Of a stretch of 64,000 nucleotides of DNA, positions 9,656 through 18,897 are shown in pieces. The first letter of the stretch is position 1; each line of letters starts with the position of its first letter. The DNA comes from Mucilaginibacter phenanthrenivorans (GTDB taxonomy: Bacteria > Bacteroidota > Bacteroidia > Sphingobacteriales > Sphingobacteriaceae), in NCBI RefSeq assembly GCF_024721155.1, contig NZ_JAHVAP010000005.1:558001-622000 (forward strand), in the 5' to 3' direction. A program made the position numbers and the translations under genes. Below the pieces are notes generated by a model. That model saw only the letters and a list, made by a program, of their open reading frames with translations, was not told where the DNA came from and did not search any database.

Positions 9656-9878
9656 ATTTTATTTAATTAATTTAGAGTTGACGATGATGCAGTATAAAGG
9701 TACCCCTGTTATTAGCGGGTTAAAATGACCCTGATCACTAAAAAACATAACACCATAAGCAAATAGCAATTTGATAACCAATAGCTTATGCCACAACTTG
9801 CAAAAGAATCTGTTTGCAAAGCGAAAGGGGCGGAAATAGCTTGGTTATTGTTCATTGTCTTTTATTTTCACAGTGGTT

Positions 9879-9894
9879 GGCAAAGGGCAGGCCA
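9879..9894 (-). promoter_or_regulatory. Sigma-54 (-24/-12) promoter of the kdp operon
   Basis: On the minus strand the sequence is TGGCCTGCCCTTTGCC. It has the invariant GG and GC with exactly 10 bases between, and TTTGC at -12, a close match to the sigma-54 consensus TGGCAC-N5-TTGC. Transcription should start near 9868, giving a leader of about 210 nt before the first small ORF. No known riboswitch is recognisable in that leader. Confidence 0.75.
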
Positions 9895-9983
9895 GTGATT
9901 TTTTAATTATTATAAATACCTGTATATTAATTAATTAAACTAACATCAATTGCTGAAATAATATAATTTTAAGAAAACAGGTC

Positions 9984-10018
9984 TATCATTTTGATAGGGT
10001 TTATTATCAAAAATGATA
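9984..10018 (-). promoter_or_regulatory. Paired enhancer sites upstream of kdp
   Basis: Two dyads, TATCATTTTGATA (9984-9996) and TATCAAAAATGATA (10005-10018), have centres 21.5 bp apart, about two helical turns. The pair is centred about 108 bp upstream of the -24 element. That is the usual distance for sites bound by NtrC-type activators. The same motif pair with the same spacing occurs at 26303-26337 and 29971-30005. Confidence 0.75.
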
Positions 10019-10208
10019 GGGGGCGCTATGATTTAAGGGTGCTATTCTTATAAGAGAAGCTTGTCATAACTATAGGTAGAAAACGAGTGAAGTCTGAACG
10101 CGTTTTCTTCCGATGGCATGCGGTGGAGGATATAGTATAGTAAGGAAAGATGGTGGATGCAGAATGGGGTGAAATTGAAACAAAAGGAGCAGTTGCGGTA
10201 AGACTTTC

Positions 10209-10373
10209 ATGGTCATCAAATTTGTCCTGAGCGAGAGCAAAGTATCTTCTACATGGACCATGTGTTTCCACTTGATAAGTCGTTGGCACAGCAATCCACC
10301 CTAAATGTCGCTTGCTGAAGATCTTTCGCTGCGCTAAAGAGATAGTTTTTCGCCTCAGCTCAATATGACAAAG
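10209..10373. repeat. REP-like inverted repeat, family with 31641 and 32801
   Basis: The left end reads TTTGTCCTGAGCGAGAGCAA and the right end carries GCTCAATATGACAAAG, with the internal arms GTATCTTC and GAAGATC. It is a degenerate member of the TTGTCATTCTGAGCG intergenic repeat also seen at 31641-31770 and 32801-32928. The roughly 700-bp gap between the kdp operon and the next gene otherwise holds only the kdp promoter and enhancer; I see no other gene in it. Confidence 0.6.
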
Positions 10374-10380
10374 AACCGGC

Positions 10381-10878
10381 TTACCCCTGCTCAACCGGAA
10401 ATGGAACAGATTCCTGCTCGTCAAAATTCTTCCAGTCGTATTCTATATTGTTCATTTTTATGTAGTAGGGGATAGTTGCGATCAGCTCCAGCCTGATGCT
10501 GATGGAATGAGGGCCGATAAGGGAATAGACAATAACACCGCAACAGATAACAGTGCTGGTTATGGCGTCGATTTTTGCAAAATCGATAGCCCAGTTTTTT
10601 TCCGTCCAGAGACCAAACGCGGTGATACCTTTAAAAGCAAAAAGCAGCATCACAAATATCCCGATAAGGGAAAATGGGTCGTCGGTTGATAAACCCAGCA
10701 ACGAAACAGCGAACGTGCGCCTTAATAAACCGAAAACCACGGCTACCGGCATTAATGCACCAAATACCAGGAAGATCCATGTAAAACCGATTACCCACCA
10801 CGGCAACAGGCTTCTTCTGCGTTTAAATTTTTTGAATCCGGTAATATTTTCAGGTTCGGTCAATTGATTTTGGTCCAT
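10381..10878 (-). CDS. Membrane protein, unknown function
   Basis: A 165-residue protein with an N-terminal basic cytoplasmic stretch (FKKFKRRR at about 16-23), then three or four hydrophobic helices at about residues 27-50, 68-90, 103-122 and possibly 125-140, and an acidic hydrophilic tail. I do not recognise the family. It stands alone, with a repeat on its downstream side and a divergent SRPBCC gene on its upstream side. Composition is normal for a small inner-membrane protein. Confidence 0.7.
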   Translation of the reverse strand: MDQNQLTEPENITGFKKFKRRRSLLPWWVIGFTWIFLVFGALMPVAVVFGLLRRTFAVSLLGLSTDDPFSLIGIFVMLLFAFKGITAFGLWTEKNWAIDFAKIDAITSTVICCGVIVYSLIGPHSISIRLELIATIPYYIKMNNIEYDWKNFDEQESVPFPVEQG

Positions 10879-11060
10879 GGATAAGTTGGTTTGTTTTGGT
10901 GTTTAAATGTAGTGAAAAGATTTAGTTATTGTCGCCCAACGTGAAGCTCACTTCATTATTCAACATTCGTTATTGAGTGTTCGTTATTCCTACTTTCCCC
11001 CTGGCACAATCTCCCCCTCACATTGTCACTACCACCCTGCGCCATTTTTGCTGCAAGGCC

Positions 11061-11068
11061 TTATGTTT
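11061..11068 (+). promoter_or_regulatory. Bacteroidota -7 promoter element for the SRPBCC gene
   Basis: TATGTTTG matches the TAnnTTTG element used by the main sigma factor of Bacteroidota. It lies 20 bp before the ATG at 11088 and so argues for that start over the upstream one at 10977. No clear -33 box is seen. Confidence 0.45.
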
Positions 11069-11087
11069 GTATAACAAAATAATCATT

Positions 11088-11513
11088 ATGAGTAACGCCG
11101 AAAAAACTACCCTCACCGCACAAGTTGAAATAAACGCACCCATTGAAAAAGTTTGGGCGCTGTGGACCACGCCCGAGGATATTATGCAATGGAATAATCC
11201 AGATGACACCTGGCATACGCCCCGCGTAGAAAACGACCTGCGTCCCTTTGGCAAATTCCTGTTCGCCATGGCCCTGAAGGACGGCAGCCTCAACTTCGAT
11301 TTTACCGGTACCTACGACGAGGTGATCACCAACCAATTCATCTCCTACACCCTTAACGACGGCCGCCACAGCGCCATCACCTTTATAGCGGGTACACCAG
11401 TAAAGTTGGTGGAAACCTTTGAACCCAATGACGACCATCCCCATGCTATGCAGCAGGAATTTTGCCAGGCGGTGCTGGATGGGTTTAAGAAGTATGTGGA
11501 GGGAAAGGGATGA
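11088..11513 (+). CDS. SRPBCC/AHSA1-type START-like domain protein
   Basis: A 141-residue protein from the ATG at 11088. The upstream ATG at 10977 would add 37 residues with no domain character, and the promoter element at 11061 lies inside them. The sequence has the AHSA1 pattern: VEINAPIEKVWALWTTPEDI near the N-terminus, a G-x-F central strand, LNFDFTGTYDEV, and a C-terminal helix QEFCQAVLDGFKKYVE. Such domains bind hydrophobic ligands or, in Aha1, activate Hsp90; the bacterial members have no settled role. It is monocistronic and divergent from the membrane protein gene. Confidence 0.88.
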   Translation: MSNAEKTTLTAQVEINAPIEKVWALWTTPEDIMQWNNPDDTWHTPRVENDLRPFGKFLFAMALKDGSLNFDFTGTYDEVITNQFISYTLNDGRHSAITFIAGTPVKLVETFEPNDDHPHAMQQEFCQAVLDGFKKYVEGKG

Positions 11514-11555
11514 CCATTAGAATGCCGGTTACCTGGGTGTAGCTTTAGCCGGATA

Positions 11556-13265
11556 TTAAAATACCGATTCGACAGGTCTGACATCTGCGTCTGCAAACGC
11601 CTGCTGGTAAAGTGTCTTATACTTTGCAGCTGCTGCCAGTTGATGACTGGCTTTAAGGCTGTTATATAAGCCCAGCAGGGACCAGCCATTTCCAGGGTTG
11701 GCCACTAAATCATCCCTATAAACTTTTTCCGCCGCTGTAGCCTGGTTCATTTTTAACAAGCAGTTACCCAGGTACTGCCGTGCGGGAAGGAACCATTCCT
11801 GCGGCTCACGGTAGATCAATTGTTCCTCAGCGTTGATTGCATTTTTATATGCATCGATAGCTGCCACAGTTTTTCCTTCAGCAAACAATAGCTCCCCGTT
11901 AAGTATGCCCGCTGCAACCTCGGCGCTCTGTTTCGGTTTATTATAAGGCATCCGGCGGATAGCCAGCAGGCTGTCCTTAAGGTTAGCTTCCAGGCTATTG
12001 AGGCAAAGCCGGGCCGCTGCGAGGTCATGTGCGCGAACGTGCGCCATACCTTTGGCAAAATCGTCAATGATCAGGGCGTATTTCCATTGCACATCCGGGC
12101 GGGGTATTTTCAATAGCACCTGCCATTTACCCAGGCGTACCAGCGCAATTTCGGGTAGGGTGTATACAAACTGGGCGTAGGGGTCGTTTTTATAGGCCGG
12201 TTTGAGCGCTGCCATCCGATCCCTGGCGCGCAGGTAAAGCGGCATGCCTTTGGCATACATGCCGGCATTCATTGCACAGTAGGACTGCACGGCAAAGAAG
12301 TGGATCGGGTTATTTTTATTGAGGTGAAGATATGGAGCAGCCGTATCCATTTTGCTGAAGATCGTATTGGCGTGCTCGTTAACCAGCACGCCCTTGGCGA
12401 AAAGTCCGTTGCGCTGATAGGAATGGGTTGACATGTGCACCATGTGAGCTACACCGGGCATCAGGTCCTTTAGCGCATCAGCATAAGGCAGGGCGGTCTC
12501 GGGATGGCGTGAGGCCTCTGTAAGGTGAATATAATAGTGCAACGCGGCGGGCTGACTGGGCTCAGCCTTAAGAATGCCTTCACATAAACTGACCAACTCA
12601 GGCGTCCAGGGTTTAGCGCTACCATCTGTATTCCAGAAATCCCATTTGTGGCAGAGCATAACTGCGTCGATGTATAATACTTTAATGTCATTATCGGAAG
12701 GATATTTGGCGGTAAGGCTCTTCATGGCCGCTGCATAGCGCTCATCCAGCTGAACGCGGTCGGCATTGGTGGAATCGGAGGAGTAGCGTTGCAACATAGC
12801 GTGGGCCAGGTCGTCCTCCCTGGCGTTTACCCCGGTATTCGATCGCTGTAAAGCCAGCAGCGCGATGGGCACAGCACGGGGCATCTTATAGGTATAACTA
12901 TTAAAATAAGGGCCCAGGGCTAGCGTTTGCCCCCACCATGCCATTGTGCAGCCGGGATCAAACCGGGCAGCCTCTTTAAACGATGCAAGTGCCTCTGTAA
13001 AATGATACCCGTAATAGAAGGAAAGTCCCTGGTCGAAATAAATTTGTGCACTGTCTGATATGGTGCGGACAGCATAATGATGATGTCCTGTACCGGCTAT
13101 AACAGGGATGAATTTCCCGTCTTTACCCGCCGCCAGGTCCGAAGGCAAGTCACCGCATATACTTACATCATGAGCGGATTCAGGGTGACCTGGCTGGCGT
13201 ACTGCAGCACCGGCGAACACCAGGACGATACCCAGCAATAAAATCGGGAAAACGATTTTAATCAT
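11556..13265 (-). CDS. Secreted TPR protein
   Basis: A 569-residue protein with an N-terminal signal helix (residues 3-20). From about residue 85 it has TPR-like helix pairs such as YFDQGLSFYYGYHFTEALASFKEAARFDPG, and more near residues 420-550. The middle has conserved histidines in HYYIHLTEAS and HMVHMSTHSY, typical of a tetratricopeptide family found in several soil bacteria. The role is unknown; it is likely periplasmic. It stands alone on the minus strand, 43 bp past the convergent SRPBCC gene. Just upstream is a frameshifted remnant (13269-13501) on the same strand. Confidence 0.85.
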   Translation of the reverse strand: MIKIVFPILLLGIVLVFAGAAVRQPGHPESAHDVSICGDLPSDLAAGKDGKFIPVIAGTGHHHYAVRTISDSAQIYFDQGLSFYYGYHFTEALASFKEAARFDPGCTMAWWGQTLALGPYFNSYTYKMPRAVPIALLALQRSNTGVNAREDDLAHAMLQRYSSDSTNADRVQLDERYAAAMKSLTAKYPSDNDIKVLYIDAVMLCHKWDFWNTDGSAKPWTPELVSLCEGILKAEPSQPAALHYYIHLTEASRHPETALPYADALKDLMPGVAHMVHMSTHSYQRNGLFAKGVLVNEHANTIFSKMDTAAPYLHLNKNNPIHFFAVQSYCAMNAGMYAKGMPLYLRARDRMAALKPAYKNDPYAQFVYTLPEIALVRLGKWQVLLKIPRPDVQWKYALIIDDFAKGMAHVRAHDLAAARLCLNSLEANLKDSLLAIRRMPYNKPKQSAEVAAGILNGELLFAEGKTVAAIDAYKNAINAEEQLIYREPQEWFLPARQYLGNCLLKMNQATAAEKVYRDDLVANPGNGWSLLGLYNSLKASHQLAAAAKYKTLYQQAFADADVRPVESVF

Positions 13266-13268
13266 GGT

Positions 13269-13501
13269 TCAATTTACAACTTTTTCGTCTAAAAAAGTAT
13301 GTTCCGGGATTCTTTCATTTATGATCATTAGGCTTACCTTGTCACGGGTAAAATCGCCACTTCCGCTACCAAAAGCGTCCTTATGGTACGTTGACAGGTA
13401 CAGGTATTCCTGACTTAGGTGGTGGCATAAAACAGCATGATGCACATTATAATTAGGCAGATAAACGCAATTTTTATAATTTCTACTATTTTATTTTTCA
13501 T
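13269..13501 (-). pseudogene. Possible frameshifted small gene upstream of the TPR gene
   Basis: An ATG at 13501 opens a 28-residue hydrophobic ORF that stops at 13415. A second frame lacking its own start runs on over the same stretch and beyond it to a TGA at 13269, and reads as a plausible protein tail (HLSQEYLYLSTYHKDAFGSG, then a hydrophilic stretch ending EKVVN). One single-base shift would join them into a signal-anchored protein of about 75 residues. I do not recognise it. The rest of the gap to 13795 shows nothing except the promoter at 13775. Confidence 0.35.
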
Positions 13502-13774
13502 GACCTGTCAGTTTTATTTATAGTTTGTGCCTGCTTATTACCTGATTTAAGGACAAATTTATCAGCCTGAATGTACCAACAGATAGAAGTATCGGTGTAA
13601 AGGCCAAATTCCCCGATGAACTGACAGATTTGGCCATCAAAGCATCCGGGTAAATGTTTACGACAGTATTTTTTTACGAAAGTTGGTTCGAATATTTTAC
13701 AGCCTGCTCATTCTGCCCCCACCTCCCCTTAACTGTAAACCATACAATTTAAAATTAACTTAACATTGGGCGCA

Positions 13775-13782
13775 TAACTTTG
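13775..13782 (+). promoter_or_regulatory. -7 promoter element of the ECF sigma gene
   Basis: TAACTTTG fits TAnnTTTG and ends 13 bp before the ATG at 13796, giving a very short leader. The -33 box is not clear. Confidence 0.45.
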
Positions 13783-13795
13783 CCGGCAATTAGCC

Positions 13796-14389
13796 ATGGA
13801 AAGTTTAACAGATAGTGCGTTGTTGGTGCAAATTAAGGGCGACAGTCACGAGGCCTTTGATGTATTGTTTGAACGCTACTGGAAAAAGCTTTACCAAACT
13901 GCCCATGCCCGGCTGGATGATGATGTGATAGCGCAGGATGTGGTGCAGGAAATTTTCATAAAGATCTGGCAGCGCCGTAAGCAACTGGAAGTGCATACCT
14001 CGGTTGAAAATTACCTGCAAAGTGCGGTCCGCTTTGGGGTGATCAGCCACTTCCGTTCAAAAAAGGCAAACGACCTGCAGCTGCAAAATGCACTGGAGCG
14101 GATAGAACTTCTCGAAGACTCCATCGACTCCCTTACCGATTACTTCGCCCTGGAAAAAACCCTGGAGGATGCGGTGAACTGCATGCCCGAAATGCTGAAG
14201 CAGGTATACCTCCTACGGAGTGAAAACCATTCGGTAAAGGCTATTGCCGGGCAACTGGGACTGGCCGATCAAACTGTAAAAAACTACATCGCCGAGGTAT
14301 CCCGCCGCCTCCGCATCATCATCGCCGAAAAATATCCCGAAAAGCATTTAACCTATACGGCGCTCCTGTTTTTACTGCTTCACAAATAA
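13796..14389 (+). CDS. ECF sigma-70 factor, FecI-like
   Basis: A 197-residue ECF sigma factor. The region-2 helices contain AQDVVQEIFIKIWQRRKQLE (about residues 43-62), and region 4 near residues 130-175 holds MLKQVYLLRSENHSVKAIAG and a helix-turn-helix. The gene is followed 54 bp later by a FecR-type anti-sigma factor and then by a SusC protein with an STN domain, so it belongs to an outer-membrane-to-cytoplasm signalling cascade that turns on uptake when the ligand binds. Targets are most likely the SusC/SusD operon downstream. Confidence 0.95.
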   Translation: MESLTDSALLVQIKGDSHEAFDVLFERYWKKLYQTAHARLDDDVIAQDVVQEIFIKIWQRRKQLEVHTSVENYLQSAVRFGVISHFRSKKANDLQLQNALERIELLEDSIDSLTDYFALEKTLEDAVNCMPEMLKQVYLLRSENHSVKAIAGQLGLADQTVKNYIAEVSRRLRIIIAEKYPEKHLTYTALLFLLLHK

Positions 14390-14461
14390 TTAACATAAAC
14401 ATCATATAAATTATAAGTACCAAAGGCTGCAATCAGCGACATAATGCTGAGAACACAAACA

Positions 14462-15394
14462 ATGGATATTTATAAATTCAGAAAAAGGTTAACACGCTAC
14501 TTAAAGGGGGAGTCGAACGAAACTGAAAACGCCATCATAGAGGCCTGGTATAAGTCGTATGAACAGGAGGAACAGCCCCTCAGTGAAGCGGAGGAAGAAC
14601 GCATCAGGCTTGCCATCCATAACAAAGTAAAATCGGCGACGTCAAAATCCACCATTATTATGCTGCCAATATTTCGTATGGCAGCCACGCTGGTGTTTAT
14701 AGCCGGTATTGCAGCGATCATCTGGTACTTGCGGGCGGGGAAAAACGAAAAGGCAGACTATTATACCGTGCAAACCGGCACAAACGAAATAAAGCAACTT
14801 ACGCTTTCTGACAGCTCCATTATTTGGGTTAACTCCGCCACCCGCATCCGTGTGCCAGTTTTGTTTAAGGGCGATTTGCGGGAGATAGACCTGCAGGAGG
14901 GTGAGGCATTTTTTAATGTGAAGAGAAACCCGCAGCCCTTTATTGTGCATACAGGCGGAATAAATGTACAGGTACTGGGCACATCGTTCAATATCCAATC
15001 CTATAAAAAACTAAAAAGCATTAAGGTAACCGTTGCCACCGGTAAGGTTGGTGTAACAAAGGGTAAGCAAACCCTGGCTATGCTGTTGCCCGGTGAGCAG
15101 GAATATTATAACACAATTACCGGCAAGGGGCAGCAGGTAAATGTAAACACCAACCAGGCGCAAAGCTGGAAGGAGGGCTCGACTTATTTAAAGGAGGCCA
15201 ATTTTGAAGAGCTGGCCCTTTGCATCAAAAATATCTATGGATTATCGCTTAAAGCGGCCAGCAGCAGGATCAGCGCCTACCGCTTCACTTTGCAGGTACA
15301 ACACAACGTGCCTGCCAGGGAGGTTTTGAAGGTGATTGGCCAGCTGCACAATACGCATTTCAGAAAGGAGGGGAATGAAGTAACCCTCTATTAA
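14462..15394 (+). CDS. FecR-family anti-sigma factor
   Basis: About 310 residues from the ATG at 14462; another ATG at 14444 adds six residues and cannot be excluded. The N-terminal cytoplasmic part (about 1-65) has the ALEAWY-like anti-sigma segment (EAWYKSYEQEE). A membrane helix lies at about 68-88. The periplasmic FecR domain contains DGSSIWVNSATR-like LSDSSIIWVNSATRIRVP and FIVHTGGINVQVLGTSFNI, and a C-terminal DUF4974-type domain follows (about 235-310). It should hold the sigma factor inactive until the STN domain of the SusC protein signals. A terminator follows its stop codon. Confidence 0.95.
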   Translation: MDIYKFRKRLTRYLKGESNETENAIIEAWYKSYEQEEQPLSEAEEERIRLAIHNKVKSATSKSTIIMLPIFRMAATLVFIAGIAAIIWYLRAGKNEKADYYTVQTGTNEIKQLTLSDSSIIWVNSATRIRVPVLFKGDLREIDLQEGEAFFNVKRNPQPFIVHTGGINVQVLGTSFNIQSYKKLKSIKVTVATGKVGVTKGKQTLAMLLPGEQEYYNTITGKGQQVNVNTNQAQSWKEGSTYLKEANFEELALCIKNIYGLSLKAASSRISAYRFTLQVQHNVPAREVLKVIGQLHNTHFRKEGNEVTLY

Positions 15395-15402
15395 ATAAAA
15401 AA

Positions 15403-15435
15403 CGGCCCTGTAAAAACAGAGCCGCATTATTTTTT
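15403..15435 (+). terminator. Terminator after the FecR gene
   Basis: Stem CGGCCCTGT (15403-15411), loop AAAA, ACAGAGCCG (15416-15424), with one mismatch, then CATTATTTTTT. It separates the sigma/anti-sigma pair from the SusC operon. Confidence 0.8.
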
Positions 15436-15506
15436 GCAGGATGAGGACGGCCATCCGCACCTGCAACGCTCAGTAATTTATTCACCATCACAAAGCAAAC
15501 AAAAAT

Positions 15507-18500
15507 ATGAAATTCTATACACAGTTATGGAAGCAATTTATGCGCATTACTTTATTATCCTTTAGTATTTTATTAACGCTCGGGCTGCTTACCGGGCAGG
15601 CATCCATTGTGGACGCCCAAAACCTGGATAAGCGGGTCGACATAAAATTCGACCGTGAAAACCTGTACGACGCGGTTAAACAGATTGAGCAAAAAACCAA
15701 CCTGGCATTTGCTTATGACGCGGATTATTTGGGGCTGCGAAACAAAACGATAAACCCGACGGGTTTCACCGGCAAAAGCTTGCAGGAAGTATTGTTCCAT
15801 TTGTTCAGGGGCACAGGCATAGCCTTTAAGGAAGAAGCCGGCAATATTTTATTATTTAAACAGCTGTCGGGTAAAATTACCGGAAAGGTAGTTGATGAAA
15901 GCGGCGAGCCATTGCCCGGCGCATCCATTCGGGTAGTGGGCACAAGCTACGGCACAGCCACCGATGCGAATGGAAACTATAGCCTCACCATCCCCGAAGG
16001 CACATACACCATCGATGCCTATTTTGTGGGATCGAAAAACGTGGAGACTAAGGATGTTGTGGTTTCGGCGAGTAAGGAGGTGGTGCTCAACATCACCATA
16101 AAGGGCGGCAGCATGTTAAAGGAAGTTACCGTAAGTTATGGTAAGCAACGCGCCGCCGAGGTAACCGGTTCCATTACCCAAATTAATGCCGCACCGCTGC
16201 AAGACATGCCTGTTGGGCAGTTTGCCCAGCAATTGCAGGGAAAGGCAGCCGGCGTTCAAATTTCAGAAACCAGCGGGCAGCCAGGCCGTGGTATGGCATT
16301 CCGTATTCGTGGCGCTGCATCGCTGGCGGCAGATTATCAGCCCTTATTTGTTATTGATGGATTGCCTATCACCGGCAGCATCAACAACATCAACCCTGAT
16401 GAAATTGAATCATTTACCATATTAAAGGATGCCTCTGCCAGTTCACTTTATGGTTCGCGTGCGGCAAACGGGGTCATCCTGATTACCACCAAACATGCTA
16501 AAAAGGGCGAATCGAATATTACGTTCAACAGCAACTTCGGGATGCAGAAGATCCCGGAAAATAAGGTGCCTAAAATGATGAACGCCACCCAGTTTGCCGA
16601 GTTCATGAAGGAGCGCTGGGAAGATAAGGTTAAGTACGAGGGGCTCGACCCATTAAAAACCCCGCTCGACGCGCCTTATGTGAACCCCGAAGCCAACGGC
16701 GTGGGCACCGATTGGTTTCATTTGCTAACGCGATCGGCCCCTATCCAGAGCTATGATCTAACTATTCAAACTGCAAGGGAAAAATCATCGTCGACCGTAG
16801 TGGCCGGTTACCAGGCGCAGGACGGGGTGGTTATCAATACCGGTACAAAACTTTTTACCCTGCGGATGAATGAGGACCTTTCCTTAGCCAACAATAAGCT
16901 AAAGATTGGGTTTAACCTGGCGCCGAGTTATCGTTTGGATCATAACAACAGGTTAAGCACCGATGGTGTTGGCGGGATCTTTGAAAGGATCTTTGAGGCA
17001 AGCCCATTGATCAGTCCGTTACAGCCCGACGGCAGCTATACGCCGTCGGTTGCTTCTCCGGGCATGGTTTCATACCTTAACCCGCTGGCTATCCTTCAAA
17101 AAACCAAGGATGATTACATTACCACCCGCATCCTGGCCAATGGCTATTTAAATTATGAGTTTTTCACCGGCCTCGTATTGAAAACCAATTTGGGGGTTGA
17201 TAAAGGCGCCGAAACCCGGAACCAATTTTCCCCATCGGTTACTACCAACGCCCCGGCTACAGGTTTGGCAAGCTCAGTTGATAATTATTCATGGACGGCA
17301 GAGGCAAATCTTCAATACAACAAGACTATCGCCAATGATCACAACTTTGAGGCTCTGGTAGGTTACTCTGCACAGCGTTACAATTCAGTAAGCAACTCGG
17401 TATCGGGCACCGGGTTTCCAAGCGATGATATTCCTTATCTCAGCGCTGCAACTTCAATAAGCGCAGGTTCAAGCTCAACCACCCAATATTCGCTGCTTTC
17501 AACCATAGCCCGTTTAAACTACAATTATAAAGGCAAATATTTATTGCAGGGCGCTGTGCGCAGCGACGGTTCGTCGAGGTTTGGCGAGGATCGCAAATAT
17601 GGATTTTTCCCTTCGGTATCCGCAGGCTGGATTGTTAGCGACGAGAGCTTTATGGAGCGGTTTAAAAATCTCGGTCTTTTAAAGGTCCGCGCCAGCTATG
17701 GTATCACCGGCAATAACAACATTGGTAATTTTACGGCTATTCCTGTTTTGGGCAGCTTTAACTATATCCTGAACGGTACCGTGGTACCGGGTGAAACCAT
17801 CAGCACCTTAGGAAACTCCGAGCTTGCATGGGAACGCAATAAGCAATTTGATGTGGGTCTTGATCTGTCGATGTTCAACAACCGCGTAAGTTTTACTTAT
17901 GATTATTACAACAAAGTATCTGATGGTTTGATCCAGGCAAGGCCGATCCCAAGGGCGTCAGGCTTTACAACCATCAATTATAACGTAGGTAATTTTGCCT
18001 TCTGGGGACATGAGTTTACCTTAAACACCATCAACCTGACAGGCCCGTTAAAATGGAGCTCAAACCTGAATATCTCTATTGACAGGAATATCATCAAAAA
18101 CCTGGTTTCGCCGGGATATTTGCGCAGGAATAATACCGTTACTTCTGATTATTACCGCAACCAGGTGGGTCACCCGCTGGGCGCATTTTATGGATTTATT
18201 TACGAGGGATTGTATAAGGATGCTGCCGACCTGGCTAGCTCAGCCAAATACGGTGCAGCATCTGACGTTGGTACCATTAAGGTAAAGGATATTTCCGGTC
18301 CTAACGGTGTACCCGATGGCGTAATTGATGATGTGAACGACCGCACATTCATTGGCGACCCAACTCCTGATTTTACCTACGGCTTTACCAATAGTTTCAC
18401 TTACAAAAACTTCGACCTGAGCATTTCAATGTCAGGCCAGGTTGGCGGGCAGATCTTGAATGCTGCTAAATGGGCCTATCAAACCAACATGGATGGTTCA

Positions 18501-18875
18501 AGGGTTCCGCTTGCCGCCGCACTTGATCATTGGAGATCGCCGGAAGACCCGGGTTCAGGAATGTACCCGCGCACCAAAACAGGTACCACCGCATTAGGCC
18601 GCGAGGTGAATACCCAATGGCTTGAAAACGGATCGTACCTCACCGTAAAGAACATCACACTTGGATATACATTTAAAATGAAGGACAGATCGACATTTAA
18701 AAACCTGAGATTGTATACTTCGGTTCAGCAGGCCTTTATCATTACCGGCTACTCGGGCATGAACCCCGAAGTGGGCCTGTCTGGCCTGGATGCAACTTCA
18801 GGGCTTGGGGTGGATGAAGAGGGATACCCGGTGCCAAGAACATTCTCGATAGGTATTTCCACAACGCTTAAATAG
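15507..18875 (+). CDS. susC: SusC-family TonB-dependent transporter with STN signalling domain
   Basis: A 1122-residue outer-membrane transporter. After the signal peptide (about residues 1-37) comes an STN domain (about 47-115: VDIKFDRENLYDAVKQIEQ...), the part that contacts FecR. Then a carboxypeptidase-regulatory-like domain (about 120-200: GKVVDESGEPLPGASIRVVG), the plug (FVIDGLPITG, NPDEIESFTILKDASASSLYG) and a 22-strand barrel. It forms the pump of a SusC/SusD pair with the next gene, 22 bp downstream. The neighbouring phosphoesterases suggest a phosphorylated substrate; the substrate is not shown by sequence. Confidence 0.97.
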   Translation: MKFYTQLWKQFMRITLLSFSILLTLGLLTGQASIVDAQNLDKRVDIKFDRENLYDAVKQIEQKTNLAFAYDADYLGLRNKTINPTGFTGKSLQEVLFHLFRGTGIAFKEEAGNILLFKQLSGKITGKVVDESGEPLPGASIRVVGTSYGTATDANGNYSLTIPEGTYTIDAYFVGSKNVETKDVVVSASKEVVLNITIKGGSMLKEVTVSYGKQRAAEVTGSITQINAAPLQDMPVGQFAQQLQGKAAGVQISETSGQPGRGMAFRIRGAASLAADYQPLFVIDGLPITGSINNINPDEIESFTILKDASASSLYGSRAANGVILITTKHAKKGESNITFNSNFGMQKIPENKVPKMMNATQFAEFMKERWEDKVKYEGLDPLKTPLDAPYVNPEANGVGTDWFHLLTRSAPIQSYDLTIQTAREKSSSTVVAGYQAQDGVVINTGTKLFTLRMNEDLSLANNKLKIGFNLAPSYRLDHNNRLSTDGVGGIFERIFEASPLISPLQPDGSYTPSVASPGMVSYLNPLAILQKTKDDYITTRILANGYLNYEFFTGLVLKTNLGVDKGAETRNQFSPSVTTNAPATGLASSVDNYSWTAEANLQYNKTIANDHNFEALVGYSAQRYNSVSNSVSGTGFPSDDIPYLSAATSISAGSSSTTQYSLLSTIARLNYNYKGKYLLQGAVRSDGSSRFGEDRKYGFFPSVSAGWIVSDESFMERFKNLGLLKVRASYGITGNNNIGNFTAIPVLGSFNYILNGTVVPGETISTLGNSELAWERNKQFDVGLDLSMFNNRVSFTYDYYNKVSDGLIQARPIPRASGFTTINYNVGNFAFWGHEFTLNTINLTGPLKWSSNLNISIDRNIIKNLVSPGYLRRNNTVTSDYYRNQVGHPLGAFYGFIYEGLYKDAADLASSAKYGAASDVGTIKVKDISGPNGVPDGVIDDVNDRTFIGDPTPDFTYGFTNSFTYKNFDLSISMSGQVGGQILNAAKWAYQTNMDGSRVPLAAALDHWRSPEDPGSGMYPRTKTGTTALGREVNTQWLENGSYLTVKNITLGYTFKMKDRSTFKNLRLYTSVQQAFIITGYSGMNPEVGLSGLDATSGLGVDEEGYPVPRTFSIGISTTLK

Positions 18876-18897
18876 GTTATCCAAAATATAATATAAC

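Noticed and set aside
9656..9868. Riboswitch in the long kdp leader
   Set aside because: I see no conserved core of a known class such as the c-di-AMP (ydaO) motif and no terminator or anti-terminator pair. Covariance models would be needed to exclude an unknown one.
10026..10424. 132-residue ORF on the minus strand
   Set aside because: It lies across a REP-like repeat and overlaps the enhancer side of kdp; composition does not resemble a protein and the downstream end overlaps a better gene.
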